Assembly (NCBI RefSeq): GCF_002797355.1
Contig: NZ_KZ454939.1
Location: forward strand, 587,328-651,327
DNA length: 64,000 nt
Direction of reading: 5' to 3'
Source: Bacillus xiapuensis
GTDB lineage: Bacteria; Bacillota; Bacilli; Bacillales; Domibacillaceae
Positions 44,028-53,899 of this stretch are shown one piece after another. Position numbers and translations under genes: made by a program. Within the stretch, counting starts at the first letter, position 1. Each line of letters opens with the position of its first letter. A model generated the notes under the pieces. The model searched no databases. It had not been told where the DNA came from and worked only from the letters and a program-made list of their open reading frames with translations.

Positions 44028-44978
44028 TCAGCCATCAGCATATTCTTTGCCTGATGGCTGATCTGTTTCCTTTGAGACTAGGAGATCTTCTAAAGCCGAC
44101 TGAAGTTTGGGGTGCTGAAAGTCAAATTGATGATCGAGCAGCTTATCAGGAAAAACTCGCTGCCCTTCCAACACTAAAGAGCTCATTTCCCCGAGTAATG
44201 CTTGCAGAGCCAGCTTTGGCACAGATAGCCAATGCGGGCGATGCAGGACTTTAGAGAGCGTTCTTCCAAAGCTATTCATCCGTTCAGGAACGGGAGCGGT
44301 CAGGTTGACGGGACCGCTTATGTCAGTGTGTTCAATAGCAAATACAATCGCTCGAGCCGCATCTTTTATATGAATCCAGGACATCCATTGTTGCCCTGAG
44401 CCGATTTTTCCGCCTGCAAACCATTTATAAGGCAATACCATGCGCGGCAAAGCTCCGCCGCTCTTTTCGAGAATAATGCCAAAGCGGGTGAGAACGGTGC
44501 GGATGCCTAACGATTCAGCTTGCAGCGCTGCTTCTTCCCATAATTGGACGGTGGATGCAAGAAAGTTGCGGCCAGCTGCTTGAGAGGCTTCAGTAAAGGT
44601 GTCTGACAAAGAAGGAGGATAATAGCCGATAGCGCTCGCATTTATAAATACTTCCGGCCGCACGGAAATATTCCGCATGATCCGCAGCATTTCCTTGGTG
44701 GATGACAGGCGGCTGCTGATAATCCGGCGCTTGCGCTCAGCACTCCAGCGCCCGCTGTTAAGCGGCTCACCAGCAAGATTAATAAAGATGCGGGCTTCTT
44801 GGAGTTCCGCTTCTGGCCGAGCGTTGTCAGAAAGCCACTTCACATACTGCAGCTGATCGCTGCTTTGTTTATGTTCGGGCTGCCGGGTTAGTATATAAAC
44901 TTGATAGCCTCTCGCCAGCAACTCTTCCGTCAAAGCCCTTCCGATCAATCCGGTTCCCCCGGCAATCACTGCTTTCAT
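44028..44978 (-). CDS. yfhF: NAD-dependent epimerase/dehydratase-like protein YfhF
   Basis: The 316-residue protein starts MKAVIAGGTGLIGRALTEEL (Rossmann GGTGLIG) and has IFINLAGEPLNSGRWSAERK, INASAIGYYPPS and SWIHIKDAARAIVFAIEH, the TIGR01777 extended-SDR pattern. A YxxxK-type active site is not obvious in this family. It is the first gene of the conserved block, divergent from recX as in B. subtilis. It is slightly longer than usual at the C-terminus. Confidence 0.92.
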   Translation of the reverse strand: MKAVIAGGTGLIGRALTEELLARGYQVYILTRQPEHKQSSDQLQYVKWLSDNARPEAELQEARIFINLAGEPLNSGRWSAERKRRIISSRLSSTKEMLRIMRNISVRPEVFINASAIGYYPPSLSDTFTEASQAAGRNFLASTVQLWEEAALQAESLGIRTVLTRFGIILEKSGGALPRMVLPYKWFAGGKIGSGQQWMSWIHIKDAARAIVFAIEHTDISGPVNLTAPVPERMNSFGRTLSKVLHRPHWLSVPKLALQALLGEMSSLVLEGQRVFPDKLLDHQFDFQHPKLQSALEDLLVSKETDQPSGKEYADG

Positions 44979-45071
44979 TTGTCTCCTCCGTTCTTCGTTT
45001 CTTTATATTTTACTGCATTCTTATAAATAACATATGAAATATGTTAAAGTGATCCGTAAGAGGTGAAGAAG

Positions 45072-45869
45072 ATGGCCATTATTACAAAGATATCCGCCCA
45101 GGAAAAGCGGGCGGATCGCTATAATGTCTTTCTGAATGAAAAATACGCTTTTAGCGTTGATGAAGCGGTGCTGATTCGATTCGGCCTAAAGAAAGGAAAG
45201 GAGCTCAGCGAAGGAGAAATCGCAGAGATTACCGAAAAGGATCAGATCCGCAAAGGCATCAATATAGCCGTTCAGTTTCTGTCGATTCGCATGAGATCGG
45301 AGCAAGAAGTACGGAAGCATCTGGAGAAGAAGGAAGTGAATCCAGCCCATATCGGGGAAATTATTCGCTACTTATATCAGCTCCATTACTTGGATGATTT
45401 GCAGTTTGCCAAGGCGTATGTGAGGACGCAGCTTCGGACGACAGATAAAGGGCCGAATGTGATCGAGCGTGAATTGAAGGAGAAAGGGATCGCGCCGGCT
45501 TTCATTGAAGAGGTGCTGAATTTCTTTAGTTTCGACCAGCAGCTTGAAAAAGCCGCCGCTCTAGCGGAAAAATACAGAAAGAAAAACACGAAGGAATCCG
45601 CCATCAGACAAAAGCAAAAGATTGAGCAGGCATTGATGAGAAAGGGGTATAGCTGGAACGTGATTCAAGAAGCCCTATTACAAACAGAGTCTGCCGATAA
45701 AGAGGAGCAGTGGCAGGCTCTGTTGTACCAGGCGGAAAAAGCCCATCGCCGATACAATAAATACACCGGCGGCGAATACCGGCAGAAGATGAAGCAATCG
45801 CTGTATCGCAAAGGCTTTGATATCAGCGACATCGAGAAGGTGATCGAGCATCTGCAAGGGGAAAATTAA
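45072..45869 (+). CDS. recX: Regulatory protein RecX
   Basis: I choose the ATG at 45072, 6 nt after GAGGTG, over the GTG at 45063. The 265-residue, helical protein has the repeated RecX helical hairpins: LSIRMRSEQEVRKHLEKKEV, YLDDLQFAKAYVRTQLRTTD and MRKGYSWNVIQEAL. It modulates RecA filaments. Bacillus RecX is of this long type. It is divergent from yfhF and convergent, with a 4-bp overlap, with the SDR gene to its right. Confidence 0.95.
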   Translation: MAIITKISAQEKRADRYNVFLNEKYAFSVDEAVLIRFGLKKGKELSEGEIAEITEKDQIRKGINIAVQFLSIRMRSEQEVRKHLEKKEVNPAHIGEIIRYLYQLHYLDDLQFAKAYVRTQLRTTDKGPNVIERELKEKGIAPAFIEEVLNFFSFDQQLEKAAALAEKYRKKNTKESAIRQKQKIEQALMRKGYSWNVIQEALLQTESADKEEQWQALLYQAEKAHRRYNKYTGGEYRQKMKQSLYRKGFDISDIEKVIEHLQGEN

Positions 45870-46534
45870 TGGGATTCAATAATGATTTCATTCTTATCCT
45901 TTGCTTGGGAAGCAATGATGCTTGCCACTTCTTCCGGCGTTTTTAATTTAGATGTATCTTTTACATGATCGGACAGCTCCCAAAATGGGGTATTCATTCC
46001 TCCCATGTAGACAGCAACGAAGCGGATTCGGCTTGGTTCGAACTCTTTCTGCAGGCTTTCCGTAAATCCGCGCAGGGCAAATTTGCTTGCGCAATAAATG
46101 GCTTCATTTTTCTTTCCGCGCAAGCCCGCTGTTGAAATAATATTGATGACGCTTCCGCCAGAGGTCATAAGCGGAAGAAAAATCTTCGTCATAATAATCG
46201 GCGCGTACACATTGGTTTCAAACGTGGTCTGCAAATCATCTATATCTATTTCCGCAAAAGGTCCGAAAATACCGATCCCCGCGTTGTTAATAAGGAGATC
46301 GATGCTTTGCTGTTTAGACAGAAAACGATTGGCTAAACGCTCGATCTCGGCTGGATTCCGCAAATCAAGCGAGTGGATCGTAGCTTGTCCGCCGGCAGTG
46401 ATGATCTCACGCTGAACAGAAGCGAGCTTATCAGCTTGGCGGCTGATTAAATGGGTATGATATCCTTTTTGACCATATATTATCGCTAGCTCTTTTCCAA
46501 GACCTGAGCCACCGCCAGTAATTACACAGTTTCT
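45866..46534 (-). CDS. Short-chain dehydrogenase/reductase
   Basis: The protein has a Rossmann motif (CVITGGGSGLGKELA), LINNAGIGIFGPF and the active-site set STAGLRGKKNEAIYCASKFAL (Ser, YxxxK). I take the TTG at 46534 as start, 8 nt after AAAGGA; the ATG at 46546 overlaps that site. Length is ~222 residues. The substrate is unknown. It is an extra gene between recX and yfhH relative to B. subtilis. Confidence 0.85.
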   Translation of the reverse strand, partial: RNCVITGGGSGLGKELAIIYGQKGYHTHLISRQADKLASVQREIITAGGQATIHSLDLRNPAEIERLANRFLSKQQSIDLLINNAGIGIFGPFAEIDIDDLQTTFETNVYAPIIMTKIFLPLMTSGGSVINIISTAGLRGKKNEAIYCASKFALRGFTESLQKEFEPSRIRFVAVYMGGMNTPFWELSDHVKDTSKLKTPEEVASIIASQAKDKNEIIIESH

Positions 46535-46609
46535 CAACCCTCTCATCCTTTCAGACTTTCTTAAATGCTCTTCTTTTACTATACTTAAGGGAAAAAGGGT
46601 GTGCAACTG

Positions 46610-46945
46610 GTGGAAATAGAGAAACGCTATAGTGAGATGACAGAGTATGAATTGCGGCAGGAAATTGCCCGGCTTAAAGAAAGAGCGAAAAAGGCGGAAC
46701 AGATGGGGATAGTCAATGAGTTTGCCGTGCTTGAGCGAAAAGCTTTAATGGCGGAAGCTTATCTCATGAATCCGGCCGACTTTGAGCCCGGAAAGATATA
46801 CGAAATGCAGGGGGCGCCGGGCACGTTTTTTAAAATCAGTTATTTAAATGGTGTGTTTGCTTGGGGCTACCGCTTAAATGGCGATGGTAAAGAGGAAGGC
46901 TTGCCGATTTCTATGCTGAAACTTCAAAAAGAGATAGAAGAGTGA
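46610..46945 (+). CDS. yfhH: YfhH family protein (DUF1811)
   Basis: The GTG at 46610, 10 nt after AAAGGG, gives MEIEKRYSEMTEYELRQEIA, matching the short N-terminus of B. subtilis YfhH; the GTG at 46601 is too close to the site. The ~111-residue protein has a helical N-terminus and an SH3-like end (FFKISYLNGVFAWGYRL). Function is unknown. Confidence 0.87.
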   Translation: MEIEKRYSEMTEYELRQEIARLKERAKKAEQMGIVNEFAVLERKALMAEAYLMNPADFEPGKIYEMQGAPGTFFKISYLNGVFAWGYRLNGDGKEEGLPISMLKLQKEIEE

Positions 46946-46954
46946 GGGATCATT

Positions 46955-47224
46955 ATGGAAGAAATCTTTGAGCGGCTAACGAAGCTGCTGCTGGATCGAA
47001 ACACAAGCTTAACTTATGCCCGCGCCCGCGCCTGGGTAGAGCATCTTTGGGAAGACTTTGAGGCAACCTATGCGAAAGCGGGCTATAAATACAAAGGAAA
47101 AGAAATGACTGAAAAGGTTGTACGCCAATGGATTGACAATTATGGGAGCCGGCTGCATGAGTTTGCCAGCCGAAATGAAAAGTACCGCCATTTATTGGCG
47201 GATAACAGGGATATAAAGCATTAA
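46955..47224 (+). CDS. yfhJ: YfhJ family protein (WVELL)
   Basis: The 89-residue helical protein begins MEEIFERLTKLLLDRNTSLT and holds ARAWVEHLWEDFEATYAKAG and VVRQWIDNYGSRLHEF, the WVELL-family pattern. A GAGTGAGGG site precedes the ATG, 9 bp after yfhH, so the two are probably co-transcribed. Function is unknown. Confidence 0.88.
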   Translation: MEEIFERLTKLLLDRNTSLTYARARAWVEHLWEDFEATYAKAGYKYKGKEMTEKVVRQWIDNYGSRLHEFASRNEKYRHLLADNRDIKH

Positions 47225-47225
47225 C

Positions 47226-47255
47226 AAACTCCGCTATCCGGAGTTTTTGCTTTTC
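47226..47255 (+). terminator. Intrinsic terminator after yfhJ
   Basis: AAACTCCG pairs with CGGAGTTT around CTATC, followed by TTGCTTTT. Confidence 0.85.
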
Positions 47256-47297
47256 TTGTGCCGGAAATCAGTCTCTGAATAGAAAGGGCGCCAGCGG

Positions 47298-47342
47298 AGA
47301 AATAAAGCCATCCAAAAGGCCGCTGCGGAACCTTTGGATGGC
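47298..47342 (-). terminator. Intrinsic terminator of yfhP
   Basis: GCCATCCAAAAGG and CCTTTGGATGGC form a long stem; on the minus strand it is followed by TTTATTT. Confidence 0.8.
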
Positions 47343-47346
47343 ATGT

Positions 47347-48333
47347 TTAATGGGATTCAGGAATAAATTCCAACTTCTTTCTCAGCTTTTCTTCGCTGAA
47401 GATCCAGCCGGTATAAGAGCCTATAATATGATAGTCAAGATCCAGCTGAACGACGGCCACAAATGGGTAGTAGCCGTTGTTGCGATAGCGCAGATCAATG
47501 AATTTCACTTCGTAGCAATCATCATATTCAGCTACTTCCCAGCGATAGACAGGGGAGAAATGAAGAAAAGCGGAAAGGTTATCATCTTTCTTCGCTTCTT
47601 CAAAGAGCCGAGTGTTTGGAATGGGTACGCGCTTGTATTTATCCAGAATCGTGACAGAGCGCCGGTATCCTCTGGCTACATAGAAGTGTTCCGGTGTTTT
47701 TACCGCAATTCTCCATTGATTGAAACGGATGGTCGGTGCTATGATAATTTCTTCCGCATCGGGAATGAGGCGGCGGACGGCATTTCGAACAGCTCCCTGC
47801 ATTTGAAAGCGCAATATATAGTATCCGATGAGAACGAAATAAATCGTGATAAATGTGTATCCTGGATGATATCCGAATATCCAGAGAACAAGGCCGACTA
47901 CATGGGCGGAAAAGATAAAGGGATCAAAGGTATTGATCACACCGAGCGCTACCCATTTAGATGAAAAAGGCCGGAATGCTTGGGTTCCGTAAGCATTAAA
48001 TATATCAACAAAGACGTGCAGAAATACGGCAAACTGGCTCCACAGCCACAGATGAAGAATGTTGCTTTCCGGCAAGAGAAGCGAGATGACGGCCGTAATC
48101 AGCACAGGCCATAAGAGAACCGCCGGAATGGAGTGGGTAGCTCCCCGGTGATTGCGAATATAGACAGCGTTATTTCTAAGCTTTAAGATGGTATCTATAT
48201 CAGGAGCTTGTGAACCGATGACGACTGCTGCTAATACCGCATACTTTGTAGCGGAATCGCCAGCAACTGCAGGATCAAGCGTTGACAGACCTCCTAAAGC
48301 GAATCCCATAACGAAATGAGTTCCAGTATCCAA
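47347..48333 (-). CDS. yfhP: Metal-dependent hydrolase-like membrane protein YfhP
   Basis: I place the start at TTG 48333, behind AAAGGAGG, giving MDTGTHFVMGFALGGLST as in B. subtilis; a frame further upstream lacks a site. The ~328-residue protein has the YdjM/YfhP pattern of His and Asp near the start (GTHF, SQAPDIDTI, NHRGATHS, HVFVDIFNAYG) and several hydrophobic spans. In B. subtilis YfhP is linked to control of mutY/membrane functions; the enzymatic activity is unproven. Confidence 0.9.
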   Translation of the reverse strand: MDTGTHFVMGFALGGLSTLDPAVAGDSATKYAVLAAVVIGSQAPDIDTILKLRNNAVYIRNHRGATHSIPAVLLWPVLITAVISLLLPESNILHLWLWSQFAVFLHVFVDIFNAYGTQAFRPFSSKWVALGVINTFDPFIFSAHVVGLVLWIFGYHPGYTFITIYFVLIGYYILRFQMQGAVRNAVRRLIPDAEEIIIAPTIRFNQWRIAVKTPEHFYVARGYRRSVTILDKYKRVPIPNTRLFEEAKKDDNLSAFLHFSPVYRWEVAEYDDCYEVKFIDLRYRNNGYYPFVAVVQLDLDYHIIGSYTGWIFSEEKLRKKLEFIPESH

Positions 48334-48430
48334 AAAGGCTACCTCCTTTAAGTAGGATGCGGATCTGAAAGGATAGTATTCATTTATTCCCTTTCTTACA
48401 TATATTTTAACATTTTCATGGAGGTAAGTT

Positions 48431-49555
48431 GTGAAATTCACATCATTAAAAAACATCGGAAGCATCGATATCCCGAAATTCCAAGAAGATTTAATTGCCT
48501 GGTACCAACAAGAGAAGCGTGATTTGCCGTGGAGACGCAGCCCGGATCCTTATAAAGTATGGGTATCTGAAATCATGCTTCAGCAAACGAGAGTAGATAC
48601 AGTCATTCCGTACTTCAACCGGTTTATGGAAAAATTCCCAACGATCGAAGCGCTTGCAGATGCCGAAGAAGAACAAGTGTTAAAGGCATGGGAAGGCCTC
48701 GGTTATTATTCACGGGCTCGCAATTTGCAGGCGGCTGTGCGAGAGGTGAAGGAGAATTATGGGGGAAGAGTGCCTGATACGAAGGATGAGATTTCCTCTT
48801 TAAAAGGAGTTGGACCGTACACGAGCGGGGCAATTTTGAGCATTGCGTACGGGGTGCCGGAGCCGGCGGTTGACGGCAACGTCATGCGGGTGATGGCACG
48901 CATTCTCTCTATTTGGGAAGATATTGCCAAGTCTTCCTCCCGAAAAATATTCGAAGAGGCCGTCCGGCAAATGATTGCCAAAGAGGACCCCTCTTCGTTC
49001 AATCAAGCGCTGATGGAACTCGGCGCCTTGATTTGCACTCCGGCATCTCCATCCTGCCTCCTTTGTCCTGTACGGGAGCATTGCCGTGCTTTTCATGAGG
49101 GCGTAGAACAAGAGCTCCCGGTCAAAACACGCAAAAAAAATAGCAAGCATGTACATCTTGGTGCGGCGGTGCTCATGACAGAAGACGGGAAGGTCCTTAT
49201 TCAAAAACGGCCCGAGACCGGACTTTTAGCGAATTTATGGGAATTTCCAAACGTTGAATTAAGCGGAACAGGCAATCCAAAAGAGGAAGTGAATCGGTTT
49301 ATTCAAAAGCATTATGGATTATCCGCTAAGCTTAAATCAGAATCGGCTACTAAGATTCAGCATGTCTTTTCCCATTTAACTTGGGACATTGATGTCTTTT
49401 GGGGAACGGTTCATGAGGCTTCTTTCACCAATGAAAAACGTCAATTTGTTCCGGTCTCGCAAGTAGAGACATTTGCTTTTTCAGTGTCCCATCAAAAAAT
49501 ATGGAAAACGATCAGGAATCAGCAGGATATTTCTTCAGAAAGCCCATCCGAGTAG
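48431..49555 (+). CDS. mutY: A/G-specific adenine glycosylase MutY
   Basis: The 374-residue protein starts at GTG behind ATGGAGG. It shows the helix-hairpin-helix ([19 protein letters not shown]) and catalytic Asp region ([14 protein letters not shown]), the [19 protein letters not shown] segment with the catalytic Glu, a 4Fe-4S ligand set ([17 protein letters not shown]) and a C-terminal NUDIX-like domain for 8-oxoG reading. It removes adenine mispaired with 8-oxoguanine. It is divergent from yfhP with a 97-bp gap. Confidence 0.97.
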   Translation: MKFTSLKNIGSIDIPKFQEDLIAWYQQEKRDLPWRRSPDPYKVWVSEIMLQQTRVDTVIPYFNRFMEKFPTIEALADAEEEQVLKAWEGLGYYSRARNLQAAVREVKENYGGRVPDTKDEISSLKGVGPYTSGAILSIAYGVPEPAVDGNVMRVMARILSIWEDIAKSSSRKIFEEAVRQMIAKEDPSSFNQALMELGALICTPASPSCLLCPVREHCRAFHEGVEQELPVKTRKKNSKHVHLGAAVLMTEDGKVLIQKRPETGLLANLWEFPNVELSGTGNPKEEVNRFIQKHYGLSAKLKSESATKIQHVFSHLTWDIDVFWGTVHEASFTNEKRQFVPVSQVETFAFSVSHQKIWKTIRNQQDISSESPSE

Positions 49556-49623
49556 CCCTCTGCCAACGGATGGGCGGCAGCTGCTGAGCACTGGATTCAA
49601 ACTCCTACAACTGGCCGAGCCGA

Positions 49624-49848
49624 TCAGTCATAAGAAATTTGCGTTCCGGAAGTGTAGCGGGCTTCTTGCTTATTCAGCCCGCCGCGGCGCATGATTTCTA
49701 CTGCGATATCCCGATGAATCGTTTGTCCCTCTGCATTTAAGTAAGGAACGATCTGCTGGAAAGAATGATGGAAAAAAGCAAGCTCTTGGTCTGTCCAATC
49801 ATTGACCGACATCATTTGCAATTCGGTTAAATCTCGGCCGACATACAT
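49624..49848 (-). CDS. yfhS: YfhS family protein
   Basis: The 74-residue protein starts MYVGRDLTELQMMSVNDWTD and contains FFHHSFQQIVPYLNAEGQTI and EIMRRGGL. The size and position between mutY and fabL match B. subtilis yfhS, a sporulation-associated gene of unknown biochemical role. A GGGGGATTC site precedes the start on the minus strand. Confidence 0.85.
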   Translation of the reverse strand: MYVGRDLTELQMMSVNDWTDQELAFFHHSFQQIVPYLNAEGQTIHRDIAVEIMRRGGLNKQEARYTSGTQISYD

Positions 49849-49930
49849 GAAGAATCCCCCTTTCTTTATGGATAGAATGCGCTTGTCAGTTGTTCATTAT
49901 GCGAAGAGAAAGTAAAATACAGAAGAATGA

Positions 49931-50698
<768 letters not shown>

Positions 50699-50770
50699 AT
50701 TTTTTTTCAAAAGAAATTGGATAATTCTTTCTCAACTTGGGCAAGTTAGTGTTTGTGGAGGTGAGAAAGA

Positions 50771-50980
50771 ATGAAAAATCAACCAAATAATAAGCAAAAA
50801 ACAATGGCTGGTACTGACGTGAACCATGTGAAACAGCAAAACGCTGCTTCTGCAATGGGTCAAAATGCGCAAAATGCTGCTTTTGGTACAGAGTTTTCTT
50901 CTGAAACCGATGCACAGCATGTCAAGCAACAAAACGCTGAATCAGAAGCTCGTAAAAACCAAGCTTCAAAGAACAGCTAA
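50771..50980 (+). CDS. sspE: Gamma-type small acid-soluble spore protein
   Basis: The 69-residue protein is rich in Gln, Asn and Ala, without hydrophobic core, and has the repeated DVNHVKQQNA / DAQHVKQQNA pattern and a TEFSSETD cleavage-like segment seen in SspE. It serves as amino-acid store in the spore and is cut by Gpr protease at germination. A GGAGGTGAG site precedes the ATG. Expression is expected in the forespore (sigma-G). Confidence 0.95.
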   Translation: MKNQPNNKQKTMAGTDVNHVKQQNAASAMGQNAQNAAFGTEFSSETDAQHVKQQNAESEARKNQASKNS

Positions 50981-51010
50981 AACCTTAGCTCCACGATTTA
51001 ACGGCTAGAA

Positions 51011-51058
51011 GAAAGAGGTTGCCTCCTGATGTTCAGCAGGCAACCTCTTTCTTGTTCT
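51011..51058 (+). terminator. Intrinsic terminator after sspE
   Basis: GAAAGAGGTTGCCT pairs perfectly with AGGCAACCTCTTTC across 13 nt, followed by TTGTTCTT. Confidence 0.85.
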
Positions 51059-51337
51059 TCCGCCTGTAAGCTGCCCCTTACAGAAGGGCGCTGGAAAGCC
51101 AAAGTCTAAGCTGGAGAACACGGCCCCTAAATACCCGATTCAGATTACAAAGGCATTGCAATGTTAGCCTCAGCATGAGAGGGATGATAGAAGCTGCTTC
51201 TTTCTTGGCCGCCTTTTGTCACTTTAGTTAACATTATTATATGAATTCGTTATAATAAGAAAATATAGAACGTTTGAAGCAAATAAACGAAGGAAAAAGT
51301 AATGGCAAACAGCTAGGAATGAAAGTAGGGGAGAATC

Positions 51338-51868
51338 ATGGCGATTCCCAGAGAAGGTGAAGCCATCCAAATTCATAGTTACAAGCATGACGGGAATATT
51401 CATCGTGTTTGGGAAGAGACCATCGTTTTAAAAGCGACCAATAATCTGGTGATTGGCGGCAATGATCGCACGATTGTGACGGAAGCTGACGGACGGACGT
51501 GGATAACGAGGGAGCCTGCAATTTGTTATTTTCACGCTCGGCAGTGGTTTAATATCATAGGTATGCTGAGAACGGATGGAATCTATTATTATTGCAACAT
51601 CAGCTCTCCTTTTGTTTATGATCAGGAGGCTCTGAAATATATTGATTATGATCTCGATGTGAAAGTATTTCCGGACATGTCTTATATTTTGTTGGATGAG
51701 GATGAATATGAACAGCACAGCAGGCAAATGAATTATCCGGATGTGATTGATAAGATTTTAAAGCGGAATGTGGATCATCTGATTTACTTGATTCATCAGC
51801 GCAAAGGTCCTTTTGCGCATGACTTTATTGAAAAATGGTACCGGAAATATGTAAAGCTGCAAGGCTGA
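51338..51868 (+). CDS. ygaC: Nucleoside tri-/diphosphate phosphatase, YgaC (DUF402)
   Basis: The 176-residue protein has the DUF402 beta-barrel pattern: [58 protein letters not shown] and [20 protein letters not shown] with the conserved acidic metal ligands. Family members hydrolyse nucleoside tri- and diphosphates (Ntdp). GTAGGGGAG precedes the ATG. Between it and sspE (51059-51337) I see no gene; B. subtilis ygaB is missing here. Confidence 0.9.
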   Translation: MAIPREGEAIQIHSYKHDGNIHRVWEETIVLKATNNLVIGGNDRTIVTEADGRTWITREPAICYFHARQWFNIIGMLRTDGIYYYCNISSPFVYDQEALKYIDYDLDVKVFPDMSYILLDEDEYEQHSRQMNYPDVIDKILKRNVDHLIYLIHQRKGPFAHDFIEKWYRKYVKLQG

Positions 51869-51892
51869 TATCTTTATTGGTGCAGGACGGGG

Positions 51893-51925
51893 CCTGTTGA
51901 TTTCTTTTCAACAGGTTTTCTTTAT
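51893..51925 (+). terminator. Intrinsic terminator after ygaC
   Basis: CCTGTTGA pairs with TCAACAGG across 7 nt, then TTTTCTTTA. Confidence 0.85.
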
Positions 51926-52012
51926 GCTTCTTTCGGCGTTTGCTTAAGGGGGTTCATCTGCACGTGTAAGGAAAACCTTGACCGCTTGTGTTTTGGATGA
52001 GGGGGAGTCACA

Positions 52013-53761
52013 ATGAATGTCATTAAAAGGTATATGAAGTTTGTTCGGCCGTATCGCTGGCCCATAATCGGAACGCTGGTGATTGGTGTGATCAAATTTG
52101 CTCTTCCGCTGTTTATTCCCATTTTAATCAAATATGTGATTGATGATATTATCGGCAGTGAAACGCTGACGGCTGGGGATAAACAGGAGCAGCTGTTTCT
52201 TTTGATTGGCGCAATGCTGCTCATTTTCGTTGTTTTTCGTCCGCCCATTGAGTATTACAGACAATATTTCGCCCAGTGGACGGGCAACAAAATTTTATAT
52301 GATATTCGCGATCAGCTATTTTCGCATATTCAGAAGCTAAGCTTTAAATATTATGCGAATACTAGGGCTGGAGAAGTAATTTCTCGAGTGATCAATGACG
52401 TGGAACAAACGAAGAATTTTGTTATCACCGGATTAATGAATGTTTGGCTGGATGCGGCAACCATTCTTATTGCCATAGTCATTATGCTGACGATGAATGT
52501 GAAGTTGACCATTGTGTCGCTGATCGTCTTCCCGTTTTACGCTTTTTCAGTACGGTACTTTTTTGGCAACTTGCGCAAGCTGACAAGAGTCCGTTCCCAA
52601 GCTTTAGCTGAGGTGCAAAGTTATTTGCATGAACGCGTTCAAGGGATGTCCGTAATAAAAAGCTTTGCCATTGAAGATTATGAGCAGACGCAGTTTGAAC
52701 ATCAGAACAAAAATTTTCTAACGAAGGCGCTGGCTCAAACAAGATGGAACGCTAAGGCATTTGCCGTTGTCAATACGATTACAGATATAGCGCCGCTGCT
52801 GGTGATCGGCTATGCCGGCTATCAGGTCCTTCACGGGGAATTAACAGTAGGAACGATGGCGGCCTTTATCGCTTATATTGATAAGTTATACAATCCTCTT
52901 CGCCGGCTCGTCAATTCATCAACGACCATGACCCAAGCGATTGCTTCAATGGACCGGGTATTTGCTTTGCTTGATGAAGCCTATGATATTCAAGATAAGG
53001 AGCGGGCGGTAGAATGCTCCAATGTCAAGGGCCATCTCGTATTTGATCATGTGGATTTTGCTTATGACGAGGAAGAGACGGATGTTCTGCATGATATTGA
53101 TCTCGATATTCGTGCAGGAGAAACGGTCGCCCTCGTGGGGATGAGCGGCGGAGGCAAGTCGTCGTTGGTCAGTCTGATCCCGCGTTTCTATGACGTAACC
53201 GCCGGCCGGATTTTACTGGATGGAACGGATATCCGCGATTTTAGAGTCCGCAGTTTAAGAGATAAGATCGGCATGGTGCTTCAGGATAATATTCTTTTCA
53301 GTGAATCTGTCAAGACGAATATTTTGCTTGGAAAGCCGGAAGCCACTGATGAAGAGGTGATGGCTGCAGCTAAAGCGGCCAATGCCCATGACTTTATCGT
53401 CAGCTTGCCTCAAGGGTACGATACGAAAGTAGGGGAAAGAGGCGTGAAATTATCCGGCGGCCAGAAGCAGCGCATTGCCATTGCCCGCGTATTTCTAAAA
53501 AACCCGCCCATCCTGATCTTGGATGAAGCTACATCAGCTCTGGATCTGGAGAGCGAGCATCTTATTCAAGAAGCGCTGGAGAAGCTGGCAAGAGATCGAA
53601 CGACCTTTATCGTAGCCCACCGCCTCTCCACCATCACCCATGCCGATCGGATTATTTTGATGGAGCACGGAAGAATTGTAGAGAGCGGCACTCATGAACA
53701 GCTAATGAAAAAACAAGGAAGCTACTACCGGCTTTTCCAGGTGCAGCAGCTGGATTCATAA
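52013..53761 (+). CDS. ygaD: ABC exporter, fused membrane and ATPase domains (YgaD)
   Basis: The 582-residue half-transporter has six transmembrane spans in the first ~320 residues (e.g. [20 protein letters not shown]) and a complete ATPase: Walker [11 protein letters not shown]-loop [10 protein letters not shown], signature [15 protein letters not shown], Walker [13 protein letters not shown] and H-loop VAHRLS. It probably works as a homodimer exporting lipids or drugs. GAGGGGGAG precedes the ATG. Position equals ygaD of B. subtilis. Confidence 0.95.
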   Translation: MNVIKRYMKFVRPYRWPIIGTLVIGVIKFALPLFIPILIKYVIDDIIGSETLTAGDKQEQLFLLIGAMLLIFVVFRPPIEYYRQYFAQWTGNKILYDIRDQLFSHIQKLSFKYYANTRAGEVISRVINDVEQTKNFVITGLMNVWLDAATILIAIVIMLTMNVKLTIVSLIVFPFYAFSVRYFFGNLRKLTRVRSQALAEVQSYLHERVQGMSVIKSFAIEDYEQTQFEHQNKNFLTKALAQTRWNAKAFAVVNTITDIAPLLVIGYAGYQVLHGELTVGTMAAFIAYIDKLYNPLRRLVNSSTTMTQAIASMDRVFALLDEAYDIQDKERAVECSNVKGHLVFDHVDFAYDEEETDVLHDIDLDIRAGETVALVGMSGGGKSSLVSLIPRFYDVTAGRILLDGTDIRDFRVRSLRDKIGMVLQDNILFSESVKTNILLGKPEATDEEVMAAAKAANAHDFIVSLPQGYDTKVGERGVKLSGGQKQRIAIARVFLKNPPILILDEATSALDLESEHLIQEALEKLARDRTTFIVAHRLSTITHADRIILMEHGRIVESGTHEQLMKKQGSYYRLFQVQQLDS

Positions 53762-53778
53762 TGGCGCTGATTAATAAG

Positions 53779-53823
53779 ACAGACAAATGGCGAAACGCGG
53801 TTTGCGTTTCGCCATTTGTCTGT
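53779..53823. terminator. Perfect 20-bp hairpin after ygaD
   Basis: ACAGACAAATGGCGAAACGC and its exact complement flank GGTTT. No T run follows on either strand, so it could be a strong RNA stabilising end or a terminator of another kind. Confidence 0.6.
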
Positions 53824-53863
53824 GGAAGAAAGAGGTTCAAGGCGTTCCAAATTCGGGGAGAAT

Positions 53864-53899
53864 AGATTAAAAAGAGGCTGGCCTTTTTGGCAGCCTCTT
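53864..53899 (-). terminator. Intrinsic terminator of ygaE
   Basis: AAGAGGCTG pairs with CAGCCTCTT, extended by CC/GG, followed on the minus strand by TTTTTAATC. It overlaps the ygaE stop codon. Confidence 0.85.

Noticed and set aside
47338..47964. 208-codon + strand frame opposite yfhP
   Set aside because: It lies wholly over a conserved gene, starts in the yfhP terminator and has no family signature.
49542..49574. CCCATCCG...CGGATGGG as terminator of mutY
   Set aside because: The pair exists but has a long loop and no T run, so I did not list it as a terminator.
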